A stretch of DNA of 64,000 bases from Xiphias gladius (lineage: Eukaryota > Chordata > Actinopteri > Istiophoriformes > Xiphiidae): the NCBI RefSeq assembly GCF_016859285.1, contig NC_053418.1, positions 3,589,521 to 3,653,520 of the forward strand. The letters run 5' to 3'. The number at the start of each line of letters is the position of its first letter. The stretch's first letter is position 1. The notes beneath the pieces were generated by a model. The model was not told the origin of the DNA, ran no database searches, and was given only the letters and a program-made list of their open reading frames with translations. The translations under genes and the position numbers were made by a program. This document shows, in pieces, positions 1 through 37,659 of this stretch.

Positions 1-343
1 GAGAAGCAGCAGAGTTTTAAAAAAAAAAAAAAAAAAAGATGAAACATAGAAGTTGAACGCAGGCGATTTGTGTAGTAGTAGTAACTTTCATGTGCGATGT
101 GGCAAATCAAGAAAACGATTTGAAAGCACTATACTTGGGACATCTACAATATGTATGCATCGTCTGGGGTAGTCTTATGAGAAGTTCCCCCTCTTGCATT
201 TCAGTCATTCACTTGACTAGTCAGTCTTATAATATATAAATATAAATAGTGGAGAAATCTCTTTAAATATGGATAATCTTGTTTGAGGATGAGGCTGCAA
301 AAGGTGCAGCAGCTGTGCGGAAAAAAAGGTAAAACCTCTACAC

Positions 344-366
344 TGTGTGTGTGTGTGTGTGTGTGT
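344..366. repeat. (TG)11 microsatellite at the left edge
   Basis: A short TG tract lies in the unc13b intron at the left edge, just after a possible exon at 288-328. Confidence 0.9.
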
Positions 367-730
367 TTGTTTCTCTCTACAGTTAACTGCTGAGGAGGAG
401 AGGGTATGTCTAGGTTTCGTTTTCGCCCTCGCTCCCCTTTCCCCCGTCTCTCCTCTAACACAAACATTCAGAATAAACAACCGCTCCATTAAAGCTAAAA
501 ACCCGCCCTGAACCTCTTGCCAGCTGCCAAACCTCTTTTTACCCAGTGGTTTGTGTGTCTATTTTTAGCTTGATCACAATTTACTCATTAGAAAGAGATC
601 AAATAGAACCCTTCCTCCTCCTCCTCCTCCTCCTTCCTAGACTCCCAGTTTGGACTCCCAGAAATAAACGTCGGTTTTCCTCTCTGCCTGGTATCATTTA
701 CGTTTTTGTGGTGCTGCTTCTTTCCAAAAG

Positions 731-25312
<24,582 letters not shown>

Positions 25313-27585
25313 GCAGAGGCACTGACTCGGGATCAGGGATCGTCGGAAAGGTTGAAGACTGACATGGATCAAGGTCTCGGTTTAGAGCCAGGGCTACGTT
25401 TTTGTTTCAGGGGCTTTGTTTATGAGCGCCGTCATCTTCAGTAAACACAGACCATTAAAGCTTCTGAGTGATAACATTCAACATGAGAAGGAAACAGTAG
25501 ATGTAAGCAGGTTGGCTGTTTGTTATGGTACAAAAGAAACGTATTCAATTCGACAGGTGAATTTTGGAAGGTGATGCTCTCTCAAAATGTTGAATGTATG
25601 ACGATAATCTGCACCGATATCATAACTATCAAGCAGCATATGGGCTTGAATCACCAACTCGGTGGTCAGAAATGGTTCGAGCTCTTCTCGATATTCTAAT
25701 TCTAATGACCGACTACTTCGGTCGTCAATGGCCCAATTGAATCTGGCTAGAATCTAACACGTCTGTCATCTGTGGGCCGTTGCGAGCCGACCTCACCATG
25801 CTGATTCACAGGAGCGGATGGATTCGGGCCCGTCTGCCAAGCGGTATGAAAAGATGCAAACGTGCCATTAGTTTTGAAAGCTGAATGGACCTTAACAGTA
25901 TATTCTGACCGCTATGAAGCGACGGAGTAACCGCGACATGAGATGGGCGAGAGCTGGAGGAGGTAATCCAGATTCTTGTTCCGTGTGAGCCTCCGGGGCC
26001 CTTCGACCGCCAACAAATAGCTTCGGTGACATCGGCATCACTGGTGACCCTGGTGATCCAGCAGTTCCCCAAATAAGGGCACTGGATACCAGCCGTCAAC
26101 CAGCGGACTAATGTCACATCAAAGTGAACGAAATGTCACACTTAGCATGAGTGGTTGCAAAGGGCTAAAGCTCGTGAAAAAACATCCGAGAAGGTAACCG
26201 AGGAAAACTGCTGCAAAATCGTATTATGGGGATTCAGTAGCCGACAATAATTCCCTGACTTGATGACAAAGAACAAAATTAAAACAGCTTATGGATCACG
26301 GGTTACTCATTTTTCAGAAGAAGTGAAACACACACACACACACATCCGCCGAATCCCGCCACATATTTTGATCCATGCCAACTGACACCCGTAGCACCAG
26401 GTGCATCTTAGTCAGGGTACAGTGGCCGATCCAGAGAGCTTCTCCGCGGAGCTGACTCGCGTCCACGCTGGACAATGCCGTAGGACCGCGACAGATTCCG
26501 ACGCACTGAAGAGGTGTGTCAGGAATGCTGCTAACGTGATGAGCTCCCAGACTGAAAGCATAAAACCTTGAAGAGAAAACGTGACACGCGGGGATTTGAT
26601 TTTGTAATCAGTTCTTATGAATTACAAAGCCTTACAAAAAAAGACAAAAAAAACCCAAAGCGGTCGGCTAGCTTACATAGCCAGCTCACCGTACTCACAC
26701 TTAAAACACGAATGGGCTCGACGACATTGACATTTGAAGTTAAAGAATGGTGTTGATTTTTTTTTTTTAGGGGCGTTAGGGGAATTAGAGTACGCGACTG
26801 ACCACTGGACTGTGGCCTGCCGAACAAAGAAATGTGACGTCGTAGGTTTTGAATTTAGCTTTTTTTTTTTTGCCAAGTGTTCAACTGCGACTGTGAAGAC
26901 TGTTTACCTGTAGACCTGCTCTGAGTGGGAACGCCAAAAAGCTGGAAACCTGTTTTGAAAGGTTAAAGGGTAAGGACACCCTTAATGGAGGAGCCCAAAA
27001 TTGCACCTCCGAGAATTTCTTTTTGTCTGCTTTTGCAGTTTTAAAATGGATGAGATCAGAAGTCCTTCGGACGCCACAGCCTTGCCATGCATGCACAGTC
27101 CCATCCTGTGACCAACCATACGTTTTTCCGAATATCTGACTACGTTAGGCGCACTACAAACATGGACTGACGGGGAAAAAAAACATACAGGCAGGTTTTG
27201 ACTGAAGTGTAGCTGGGTTTGAGCCACACTCTCGTCGGTTTTACTACGTGCCAAGGAACGCAAGTGTTCAGCGAGCCGTGTTGCACTGGCTCCCCTTCGC
27301 GAATTTCGGGTTGTTTTGCAGACAGATGCGGCCGCTGCGGATGTCCCACTTTTCGCTGCACGTCGGCCAAAAACTAACCGCACTTTGGCTCCAAGCTTAA
27401 AAAGGACCTGTTTTAGCACAGTTCGGACGAGACAGTTCTGGAAGCTAGCTGAGAGTTTTGTTCTCTGGCGCTGCCGTATTAAACTGAACCAACAGTAGTC
27501 CGCAGTAAGGCGTACGTGCATAAAGCGGGATCTTTCACAGTGGCCGTAGCCGTCATGACAACTGAGCTCTTGCACTAACTGTACG

Positions 27586-27617
<32 letters not shown>

Positions 27618-27815
27618 TGAAAATAAATAAAAACGACCAGAGCATGTATTTATTGTATAAAATCAAGCTTAACTAGGATTGTGATCTTTTTCCTGTATGT
27701 ACTGTGAAATATGAAGATTGATCAAATGTATGTAAAGTACTTATCATTATTTGAATGTGACATATGTTGAATATACTTGTAACAATATTTTGTATATAAA
27801 ATATTTATGAATCAA
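25313..27815 (+). other. unc13b: probable unc13b 3' UTR
   Basis: There is no convincing coding exon after the stop codon. An A27 run at 27591-27617 is followed by two overlapping AATAAA hexamers at 27622-27631. A further AT-rich end, with a TATAAA variant near 27796, is followed by a GT-rich tract at 27835-27862, which could act as the downstream polyadenylation element. The end point is an estimate. Confidence 0.55.
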
Positions 27816-27834
27816 GGCAGTGGGTGCTGTCCTT

Positions 27835-27862
27835 TGTGTGTGTGTGTGTGTGTGTGTGTGTG
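27835..27862. repeat. (TG)14 microsatellite after the unc13b 3' end
   Basis: A TG run lies about 20 bp after the probable end of the unc13b transcript. It may double as the GU-rich polyadenylation element. Confidence 0.9.
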
Positions 27863-30800
27863 GGAGTGTGTGTTTAACCATTGTTTTGGTCTGCAGGTAC
27901 AGAAACTAAACTATGACCCAGACGTCACAGGTTCTCAGTTATTTGTCTGCCAGCCACTAACTCTCCTGCCGTTCCAGCGCCTGCTATCCCCTCTATGCCC
28001 TCAGGGCTTCCTGCCTCTCCTCGTCACCTGGCCGCCACGCTCACCTGCACACCTGCTCCCAATCACCTCGTCACCGCCCATGAGCACGTGTACCCGCCTC
28101 CTGGTTTCTGCCTGCCTGTTACGCCACCCTGCATTGAGGTTGACTCCCGAACAGTACTGAGCCCTTAACAGGTTCAGCATCAAGTCCTCATCCATCTGCT
28201 TTTACAGACTGCTCTCCAACCATGTGTCCCAACCCTGAGCCATGAACTTCACTGTATTTAAAAAAAAAAAAAGTAAAAACTTAATCGAAACTCACTGAAT
28301 TCCCCAGTTCCTTTTGTGGCCTGGTAGAATATTTTCAGATGTGGCCAGTGGGGCTTATTTTCTGCCCAAGGACGGCAGTGTCAGTACAGAATTTATGTCT
28401 TCCCAGGGAACAAAAGCCTCTCAAACAGCACGCAGACGCTCATCGTGGCTGATCAACCTGCTAGAATTTCAACCTGGCCCTATATCGTTGGGTTGAAATA
28501 GTTTAAGGTAGCAATCAATGAATTTATTTTTCTATGGAGTGTGTTTCACTGTCTATTTTTATACTGTTTGTTGCACATTGTTAAAGTGAAGTTCATATTA
28601 TAATAGTAGTCTGATACACGCAACGGGAAGGTTTTAAGCATTAGCTCCACGGTGTGAAGGGTTAACACAGTGATTATGATGCATTGTTCTCAGTTTGCAA
28701 TCACATCCCACACTCCCCCACAGAAGATAAAACACCTGAGAGTTTACTGATATGCGCGACCTTGAACGCAGGTAGCAGGACAGTCCTGCCCCCCCTCCCC
28801 CGTTGGGAAGAAACAGCTCAGTTAGTCACGAGAGTCGGAACAGGGAAGTAAACAAAGAGCCTGTGCACCTACTAGGGAGAGCTAAGTCTAAACCACGGCC
28901 CCTCCCCAACTATAGTCCACCAATCACTTTCATAATCAATATGATATTATTGTGTAACACGCCGACACCCGGCACAGCTGCAGATCGATGGCTTTGACAG
29001 CAGCTGTTCCTTAAGCCCCTTTTTTTTTTCTGAGCGATTGGTTGCAAGCTGTTTTTCCTGATACAATTTGAAGTAAGAGGTTAAACGGTATTTTTAGTCA
29101 GTCCTCTCTCAAATCAAAGAGCACGCCGACGACATTTATTGTGCGGAACTTTGTTTCATCTCATTAATTAGGTACATGTAACATGTCAGCACAAAAGGTC
29201 TTAAAACTAGATGTTTACGCAGGGATCATCCTCACAACAGGGTCTCGAGTCCTCGTCATGTGAGTTGATACTGTGATTTGGGGGTGGCATGCTCCCAAAC
29301 AAATTCACAGCCACAAAGCAGGGGACACCGAGGTTCCCGAGGGCTTTGTTGCCTGGTCGCCAATCCAGCCCTGACCTCGACCCTCCTTCCCTGTGCACCC
29401 ACACTCGGGCCGGGGTTGGACAGGGCTACCCTGAGGTGGCCCCGAGCACGCGCTTCGTCCGAACCTTAGCGGGTGCGACAAAGCTCGAGCGAGTCAGGGG
29501 GCACGTCACCCAAGCGGTTCCTAAGAGGGAAGCACATGACACCGGCGTGGGCGAACCAGGGGCTGAAATAGCCTCCCACCAATTCAGTATCAGAGAGAAA
29601 TTCGTTGTCTTGTTAAAACTTTGAGTGGAAGACGGCGCTAACTTTTACTCAACTTGAGGGATTCATGTGCTTTTTCCACCAGTGGAGGAAAATATAGCCG
29701 GGAGTTTTGATGAGTAAATAAAAAAACTGCCAGTGTTTAAGGATTTTTATCCTTTATGCTCTTAGCCCCTCTCATCAGTTAGCACAGGGCTCCCCCTGGT
29801 GGTCAAGGCACAGACAGCACTGGCCGCTGAGCTGCTGTCCAAACAAAAGCAGGGCCAGGATCAATCTTCTGGTCCAATGCTCTGGCATGAGGTGGACGTG
29901 AACGAGTCCAAACGAGCTGAAGCAGAAAGTATTTTTCAATTCAAAGAGAGGGAAACACTGGACGTTACATTTTACTATTTATAACTCATCAGGTGGCCAG
30001 AGGCACAAATGAATACCAATGTTTCTCTCTGTTTTGATCACCCCTTAGCTACTGCATTGATCTTTCAGGTTGTCTTGCAGGTATTTGATATGCGGGGGGG
30101 CCGATATGGTTGGTTTCTTTGACATACTGCTCACCACAATCCACTCGCCTATACTACTGATCTTATTGTTGTCCACATCGCATCCGTTTGCATCCCATCT
30201 TTATTTCAGTTTGCATTTTGTAAATAAAACGATGTATCTTTGTGTGTCCTTTGGCCATGAAGCGGTTTAAGGAGCAAACTGAAGAAAGTGACACGTAGTT
30301 TTTTCATAGTTTTAACACTAACAACCTGTGAACCACATGCAAAAGAAGTGGGCAAGTCCCACTGTCACTTGTCAAAATACAGGAATGGTTTTCGGTACAA
30401 TTTTTGTTTTGGGTGGACTTTTTCTTCTCACTGACACGTTGCACCTCTCAGAGAAGTAAAGTTTTACAGTTTCAGTAAGAGAGAGGAATAGAAAGAGAGG
30501 TGTCAATGTTACAAAGACAGACCACGGCAAAGTTGCAACTCCAGGGGTACCCTGAGGCGTCTTTGACCTCTAGTGGCACCATAGAGCAGTTTTTATTCTA
30601 TGGTCGGTTCCTTGTTTTGTCTCACGCAGGCGATGCAGTACAGATCAGCTACAGGCGGGCGGTGATGCACCAGGATACCGCAGGAACGCACCCACAGGGG
30701 GCAGGGAAGAAGAGGACTGCAAGCCAGTAAACATGCATTTGTCGAAGTTCAAGGAAAAATACGCTTTGCAAGTGTTTTATGTGGAAGGAAGAAAGAAAAA

Positions 30801-31603
30801 CCCGACATGTTTGCTGGTGAGTAACACTGCACATAACCATGACTTTCTTGTTTGTTCACGAGAAAACGCCACACCTTGAATTGGGGGGGGGGGGCATAAA
30901 ACACACTCAGCTGCCATTTTAAATTTTGTCCAAAATTTATTTATGTACAGTTGTTGTAAGTTGATGCAACCTTCATCATTATCAACACAATTCCGATACA
31001 GGCCATACAGGCCGTGTGACCAGGACCTGTGCGGGGTCCTTCCAGGGCATAGGCCAAAGTTTAGATATTGAAGACCTGCCAGTACCATTCACTTAAGTGA
31101 AATTATTTTATTATATCATTTAGTTATTTATTTATTCTATTTCGGCTACATAGGTAGTTGGGGAAAAAAATACTCTCAGCGCTGTTACAATCTAAATATC
31201 GATATTCTGTGAGAAATCCAGCCACAATCTACATTCAGTAAGTGTCTGGTGAGAGTAACACACGATATTTGCAAATTTCATTCAGATTCACTGCAATTGA
31301 CTTGACTTGAATTGAATAGAATCTAATACTGCACATTCATTGAAACATTAATGCTCATTACCTCAAACAAGCTGATTACTTTAAAACAAAATCTGACATA
31401 AGCTTTAATATTTTAACAGTATAAATTATATTGTTTTAACCCATTATTTTCTGGAAATAAATTAGAGATTAGAAAATAAATATTCAAGGGAATGTCTTCC
31501 GCAAACCTTCAAGTTCATTGCTAATATGTCAAGTGGTGAAAGAGACAACCTGCCTTCGTGTGCAAAGTGGAGGCACAATCAAGTGCCTCCACCAAGCACA
31601 ACC

Positions 31604-31784
31604 ATATATATATATACATATACATATGTATATGCATGCATATATGCATATGTATACATATGTGCATATGTGTATATATGTATATGTGTGTATATATGTA
31701 CATATATACTCAGAAGAGAAGCATATATGCATATCTGCACATATACATATATGCATATATACACATATACACATACGGAAGTCA
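31604..31784. repeat. alternating purine-pyrimidine inverted repeat (TATG/CATA)n
   Basis: Nearly strict alternation of purine and pyrimidine runs for about 170 bp. The two arms (about 31655-31710 and 31723-31778) are inverted copies of each other around ctcagaagagaag, so the DNA could form a cruciform or Z-like structure. It lies between unc13b and sec14l2. Confidence 0.85.
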
Positions 31785-31913
31785 GTTAACTTCCAAACGA
31801 AACCTTGACGACATTTAGTTTGATCATGTACCGTCAGCTGACTCGCTCGCTATCCCTTCGCTTTGAAGGAAGATGCTTTCCAGCCAGCAGCCAACTAAAT
31901 GTGTCCAATGGCT

Positions 31914-31955
31914 CTCATGTCTCATGTCTCATGTCTCATGTCTCATGTCTCATGT
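31914..31955. repeat. (CTCATGT)6 tandem repeat
   Basis: Six perfect copies of a 7-bp unit lie about 300 bp downstream of the sec14l2 stop codon, possibly in its 3' UTR. Confidence 0.95.
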
Positions 31956-32259
31956 CTCCGGCCACAAGTGAGTAAAATGAAATGTGAGGCTACGTATGTT
32001 CCTCCGCATTCTGGAGATCAATGCGTTTTTTTTCAGCGGAGAATCTGTAAAGTGATGATTCTAAATGGACGCCTCGTAAATAAGATCATCAAAGATGATT
32101 AAAGGGTCAGGAAACATTCAGATATAATATTACTAATTTACATATATTGGCAGCATGTTGCAGTTCCCGTTCAAATCAAGTAACTTGGGCTGTGCTTACA
32201 CGCAGCCAAACAATACTGATCTGACAACGTGGAAGTGGCCCATTGCGTCATCTTCTCGG

Positions 32260-33456
32260 TTATGACTGACTATTGCCCTCAGCTTGCCCGTGGTTGCCGG
32301 ACCCCCCGTTGGTCTGTGGGGACTGTAGGTGGTCGGGGAGCAGGACCTCAACAGCAAAACTGATTCTTTTCGCCTGGAAGATGCTGTAGGTGTTGTCAAA
32401 TCTTAGCACATCTGTGGAGGACAAACAGAAAGGATTATTTATACCGACGATCTAAAGATTAACATTTATTCACACTTAAGCCGCCTGAGCACCAGACTCT
32501 GTGCCTTGAGCGCAACCGGTAACCGGTTACTCACAGACTCCGGGGCGTTCGCAGGTCAGGGATCCGTCCTCGGGCACTAAGTGGGCGTTGTAGCGCTGGC
32601 TGGGCACAACCTCTTGCATCTGAGCTGCCTTCTTCCATTCACCCTTTTTGGCCTTCAGGAAAACCCCAAAGCCAATGTCTGCCCCCTCACTGGCAAACTG
32701 CCACCTAAAAAAAAAAAAAAGAGAGAATGTGTTAAACTATTTTGATGATTATCAGACATTTTCTGTGGATTCGATTTATTTAAAAAATAAAGACAGTGTT
32801 ATTTGGTGTCCTGTACATCAGTTGAAAGAGAAGCAACTCAGAAGAGAAGCCATTTCTGTTCCGTACATTCACTGAGCCAGGTGTGGCACGAAACTTTTAT
32901 GATATGGTCACGGCATAAGGTGAAACCACTGAATTTGTTCCTTAAAAGGCCTTAAAAGTGAACCGCTAAATGTTGCTCATAGATCCTGCACTATTCTGTG
33001 CTAAGATATTTAGTTCACGCCAATATAAAAGAGAGAAAAGCAGCAAATCCTTAAATTTAAGAAGCTGGAACCAGACACTTGATCAAAATCGTTGTTTATT
33101 CATTTTCTGTCAATCAACTAATCCATTATTAACATCTTAGCTGTTTCAGCAGCGGCATCGCTACCACTGAGGCGTGCGGCTGACCTGAGGACGCAGCCCG
33201 GGAACAAGATCTCATAGTCCAGCTGTTGGGAGGATCCGCGGCTGACGGTCATACACTGGTCGTAGTCCACGTTAACGTGGTCCCGCACGTAGTAGGAGGA
33301 GGGAACTGGGCCGACATGATTTATCTGCAACAGCGACAAAGAGAGTCAAAATACAGGCGCCAAACACGCGATATATGAAATGTTTGAGTGGCTGAAAGGT
33401 GAAAGAAATGGGGAAAAAGAGAAGATCTTCACTTACTGTGATTCTGTGCCATTATT

Positions 33457-33515
<59 letters not shown>

Positions 33516-36500
33516 TTGTGAGTTTTCCCCTTTTGCACAAACCTGGCTTATTTAGACATTCAAAGGTGTTTCACAAAAAAAAATGGCAAGGGTTTCTCTC
33601 TCTTCCGCTTTCCTGTTTATTCAAATAGAATCGAACCTGTCAAGTTCAGTGATTTTCCAGTACAGTACAGTAGAGTACAGTACAGGACAGTGCAGTACAG
33701 GACCAGACCAGCAAAGGGCAGTGATTTTCTGATGCGTACTCAGCTGAGTGGGGAGTGCTATGTACTATCAGGTCAGTGATGTATAGATGACGGACAAGAG
33801 CGTATACTAACACGACTTAAGAAACTCTCATCTTGTATCCCTTTTTTAAAACTTTTAATAAACTTTAAACAGTTAAAATGAGAGTTTTTTTGGAGGCCAG
33901 TTGGTTCAAATGCTCAGAGCGTTTTCAGACCTGTGATGTTGTTTCTGGGAGGGGAGTGTTAGTACGAGGGAAGTCAAACTCATCTGAAACCACTTCTCCA
34001 AAAATCTTGCAAAAATGTCTTTTCAAACTTAACTGAACTGTTATTTGGAAACCGACAAAGAGAAAAGATACAGAAAAAAAAGGCATTACTGAAAGGAAAA
34101 ACAAAACAAAAACAAAACAAAAAAAACACACATTGTCAAACTACATATTAGAGATTAAAGAGAGCAAAACATGATGTTTGATTCATTACATAAACTGTAA
34201 AGGAAAAGTGTGAGGAAAAAACCTCACGTACGAGATACATAAGGCTCAAAAGTTTTTAAAGGAAGCAGATCACCCAGATGAAATGTCAAAAGTTATTCTC
34301 GCTGCTGCAATTTTAAAGCAGACAACTGCAAAAACGTTTCCTGTAGTTAGCAAACACATTGAATGGTACAAATGCATTCCCCTCAGGCCCAGAAACGATG
34401 TCCGATCCTTAAAGGAATCATTTGACATTTTGGGCCTCATGCTTATTCACTTTCTGATGGAGAGTTAGATGAGAAGACCGACAGCGAGCCGCAGGCTAGT
34501 TTAGGTTAGCGCTAAAACTGGAATCCAGGGGAAACGCTGACAAAATCTGCCCAGCGGCACCTCCGCAGGTCACTCTTTACAGCACATTATATATTTTGTG
34601 TGTTTAATCTGCACAAAAACGGAGTGTGAAAAGTGTTCATTGTGGTTTTGCAGATGTTGTGTGCTGGATTATTTGTGTGACCTCCAGGCCCTCGTGTCCA
34701 CCTGCTTCCAGTCTTTGTGCCAAGTGAGGCCAGAAGTCTCCTGGCTGTAAGCTCGTTTTTACTGCAGGGTCACGAGAGTGGTATCAATCTTCTCATCCAC
34801 CTCTCGGCAAGACAATTTGAAAAAAAAAAAAAAAAGGTTGATAAAAGAACTCTACAGTCCCTACAGCCTAACCAGAACAATACAGCAGAATGTCCAGGAC
34901 ACACAGCTAGCTAACTGAAAAGCTTATTTTAAAAAGAAAGGTAGAAAAAAGAAAAACACTCTGAGGCTGTTCATCTCAATTTCTTGAATCCTGAATGCGG
35001 CCGAAAATGAATTTCTCTCCTTTCGCTCCTCATGTGTCCTGGGCCCAATTATTTATCTAGAGAAACAGTGACAAACACGGGTCAGTTTTCTCATCTAGAG
35101 TCTTACCTATTGGCGCCTGACTACTGAAGCTGCTGTTTTCTGCACCAGTTGCTCAATACTACGCCGCCTACAATAGCACCCCTGCCAGCGTCTCTTGTGC
35201 TGGGGCCCCTTTGGGTTTTCTATGCAGCAAGGCAGGACTGCGGCTGGAGTATTTTAATTTGCAGTTTTCCTGTCTGCAAAAACAGGAAGATGCCCTCTGT
35301 CATCACCTGTTGTAACTCTCACGACGGGCTACCTGCTCAGTGCAAACGGGTAACCCACAAGTTGCATCCTTTCTGCAACACTTCCTCATTCTATGATATA
35401 TGTATGGCCGAGAGAAGCCCGTTTTTAGCATGTGTGCAGCTGCATTGATTTGTTCTGCCACAGACAGCCCGTCCAGAACAGTCCTTGCATTGTCATCGAC
35501 CCACTGTGATCGAATTGGCTCACTCGTGTGTAACGGGATCTCTCACACCGCCAGTGTCAGCGGCGTTGCAATTTTTTGATCCAGCGTTATAGAAAATATC
35601 TCGTCCGCTGTGTTTCATTTGGCCCGTTTGCAGCCTGGATGAGCCATCATCTTGTTTCTGTTTAGGGCAAACTATTTTTTTTTTTTTGCTCGGCCGTGAC
35701 AGGAAAAACTGGGGGGGATGGACAGGACCATAAAAACTTAGTTGGCCCAGTCAAATGCAAACCCAGAACATTTCGAGTGCACAGTATGCTCACGAGCCAT
35801 CCAGTCTCCCTCCAAAGCAAAGCTGCAAGCTGCCAAACTGAACAGGGGGTGCAAGCCGGTGAAAGAAAACTACAGGGCAGGAGTCAAAAGGTTTCAGAAA
35901 ATACAGTCAACATACATATGAAACTACTCCAAAGCAAGTACACTGTTGACTATTCCAGCACTGAGGTGCAGGTCCAATTTTTTTTTGTGCCCCCCCCCCC
36001 AAACTATATGGGAGGGCCAATCAGTTTTGGTTCAAACTTGTATCCAGTGCAGGACTGTTGGTGCTTCTGTCCGACAGTCACTGTGAAACGCAAGGTTGCC
36101 TCATGTCATTCAAAACAGCTGTCTGTAGGGCAATAACTGCTCTATACTCACTTGTGTGTGACTGTACCGTGACGATAAAATTGCAAATTTGCAGTTGTTT
36201 AAATGACTGATTCCAAGAAAATTGTAATTACAAGTAATTAAAACCCGGTTTATTGCCTTAAATATAAGTTTTGAATTATTTTCTGTGATTTGACATAGAT
36301 TTGCTGTATCATAATAAATATCGAGAACCGAAAACGATCCTTATTTATATCACGACACCGATTTCAACCATACAAGTGCGAGAACTTGTCTGTAACTGCT
36401 TTATCTGTAAATATAAATTATTACTTTGGTGCTTTTGGATGTACTGCAGTGACGCCGGGCAGAGTTAAAAAGCCCACAACAAATGCATAATGGTAACTGT

Positions 36501-37615
36501 CGAAACCGGAACAGCTGTTACGAACAGGGCAGACTTTGCAGTTTATCAGTCCCGTCAGACAAACGCAGAATTCCAGTTTCTATCAAGGAATTTAAGGACT
36601 TCAAATATTTACTTTCTTGTGCACGTAATTTCTCACACAATGAATAAATGATTCAAAGTGTTAGTAACAGCTAGAGATTATAAAACCACTGGTGCGTGGC
36701 TTCGCCAGGACACAAACGAATCCAAAAAACTGTTTTAGAAACAGAATCCGACCAGAGTTCAAACAATATTTTAGTTCTCTCAGGTCTCTTCCAGTATATC
36801 TCAGGGAATATATCCTCATGAACGAGTCAATGAGTGGACCCCCAAAGTATCTCTGAATAATTGAGCAGCATCTGCGATGGATACTTGTCTCCTCCAATCT
36901 GACAGCCCTCTTTTGTGCCACAAAAAAAACCAAAAAAAAAAAAAACCAGCAAGCACCAATAGGCACGCGGGATGCTGAATCACCGACTCACCTTGGTCCG
37001 ACAGCGAGGATCTCCATCAGGATCCGTCAGTTTACCCCCGTATATCACCGGCAGCTCCTCTGCATCAATGTACTTCAGCAAAACCTCCTGCCAGTTCGCT
37101 GTCGAAACGGAGAAAAGGAACATTTAACTGAATCCGAATCGGGTGTTTGGGTGAGATGTTCTCCACAATACGATGCAATGATGTGTCGTGTCTCACCCCC
37201 AAGAACAAAGATCTTCTGCCTTGTGTTCTCACTCAGAAAGTGCTTGACGAGGTTGTAGGCCACAGGAAAGAGTTTGGGGGCTACAGGGGGGAAAAATAAA
37301 GGCATTAACCAGATGTTAACGCTGGCTCTTCAAAAGCAGGATAGGATGATTAAAAAAAAACAGACAAATAAAGAAATGCAGGTGGAATCGCTAACTTACT
37401 ACCCTCATCTGGACTATCATTTGTTTACTGTAACATGTATCTATGGAGGAAGGACAAATCAGACCTTTAATAACAAATAGTCTCTTCAGACCCTCCGGGT
37501 AGTTGTCTTCAAACATCTGGAGGATCTGGTGATGCAGAGGGAAATATTTAAGACGCAGACCAACTCGTTAGTCTGCTTCACGTCTTAGTTTTGTGAGGTC
37601 TGTGTCTAGACTGTA

Positions 37616-37659
<44 letters not shown>

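Larger units (their letters stand above)
27863..32259. other. intergenic interval between unc13b and sec14l2 (tail-to-tail)
   Basis: About 4.4 kb without a coding exon that I can support. The stretch 27970-28170, rich in cacctg-type phrases, may be an old dispersed repeat. The AT-rich part 31100-31480 holds several minus-strand AATAAA signals that could end the sec14l2 transcript. The palindromic tract at 31604 and the (CTCATGT)6 repeat are also here. Confidence 0.5.

Noticed and set aside
26982..27575. Open frame of 197 codons on the minus strand across the unc13b 3' UTR
   Set aside because: It is one of the longest frames here, but it has no recognisable domain and no supporting splice sites, its composition is mixed, and it lies antisense to a UTR. 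Most likely chance; conservation would be needed to revive it.
27898..27933. Exon-like segment between gtctgcag and gttctc after unc13b
   Set aside because: It has plausible splice sites but no matching neighbouring exons, no domain, and lies after the probable poly(A) site.
31518..31808. Several overlapping Tyr/Ile/His/Met frames on both strands
   Set aside because: All are products of the TATG/CATA palindromic repeat, which is open in many frames by composition.
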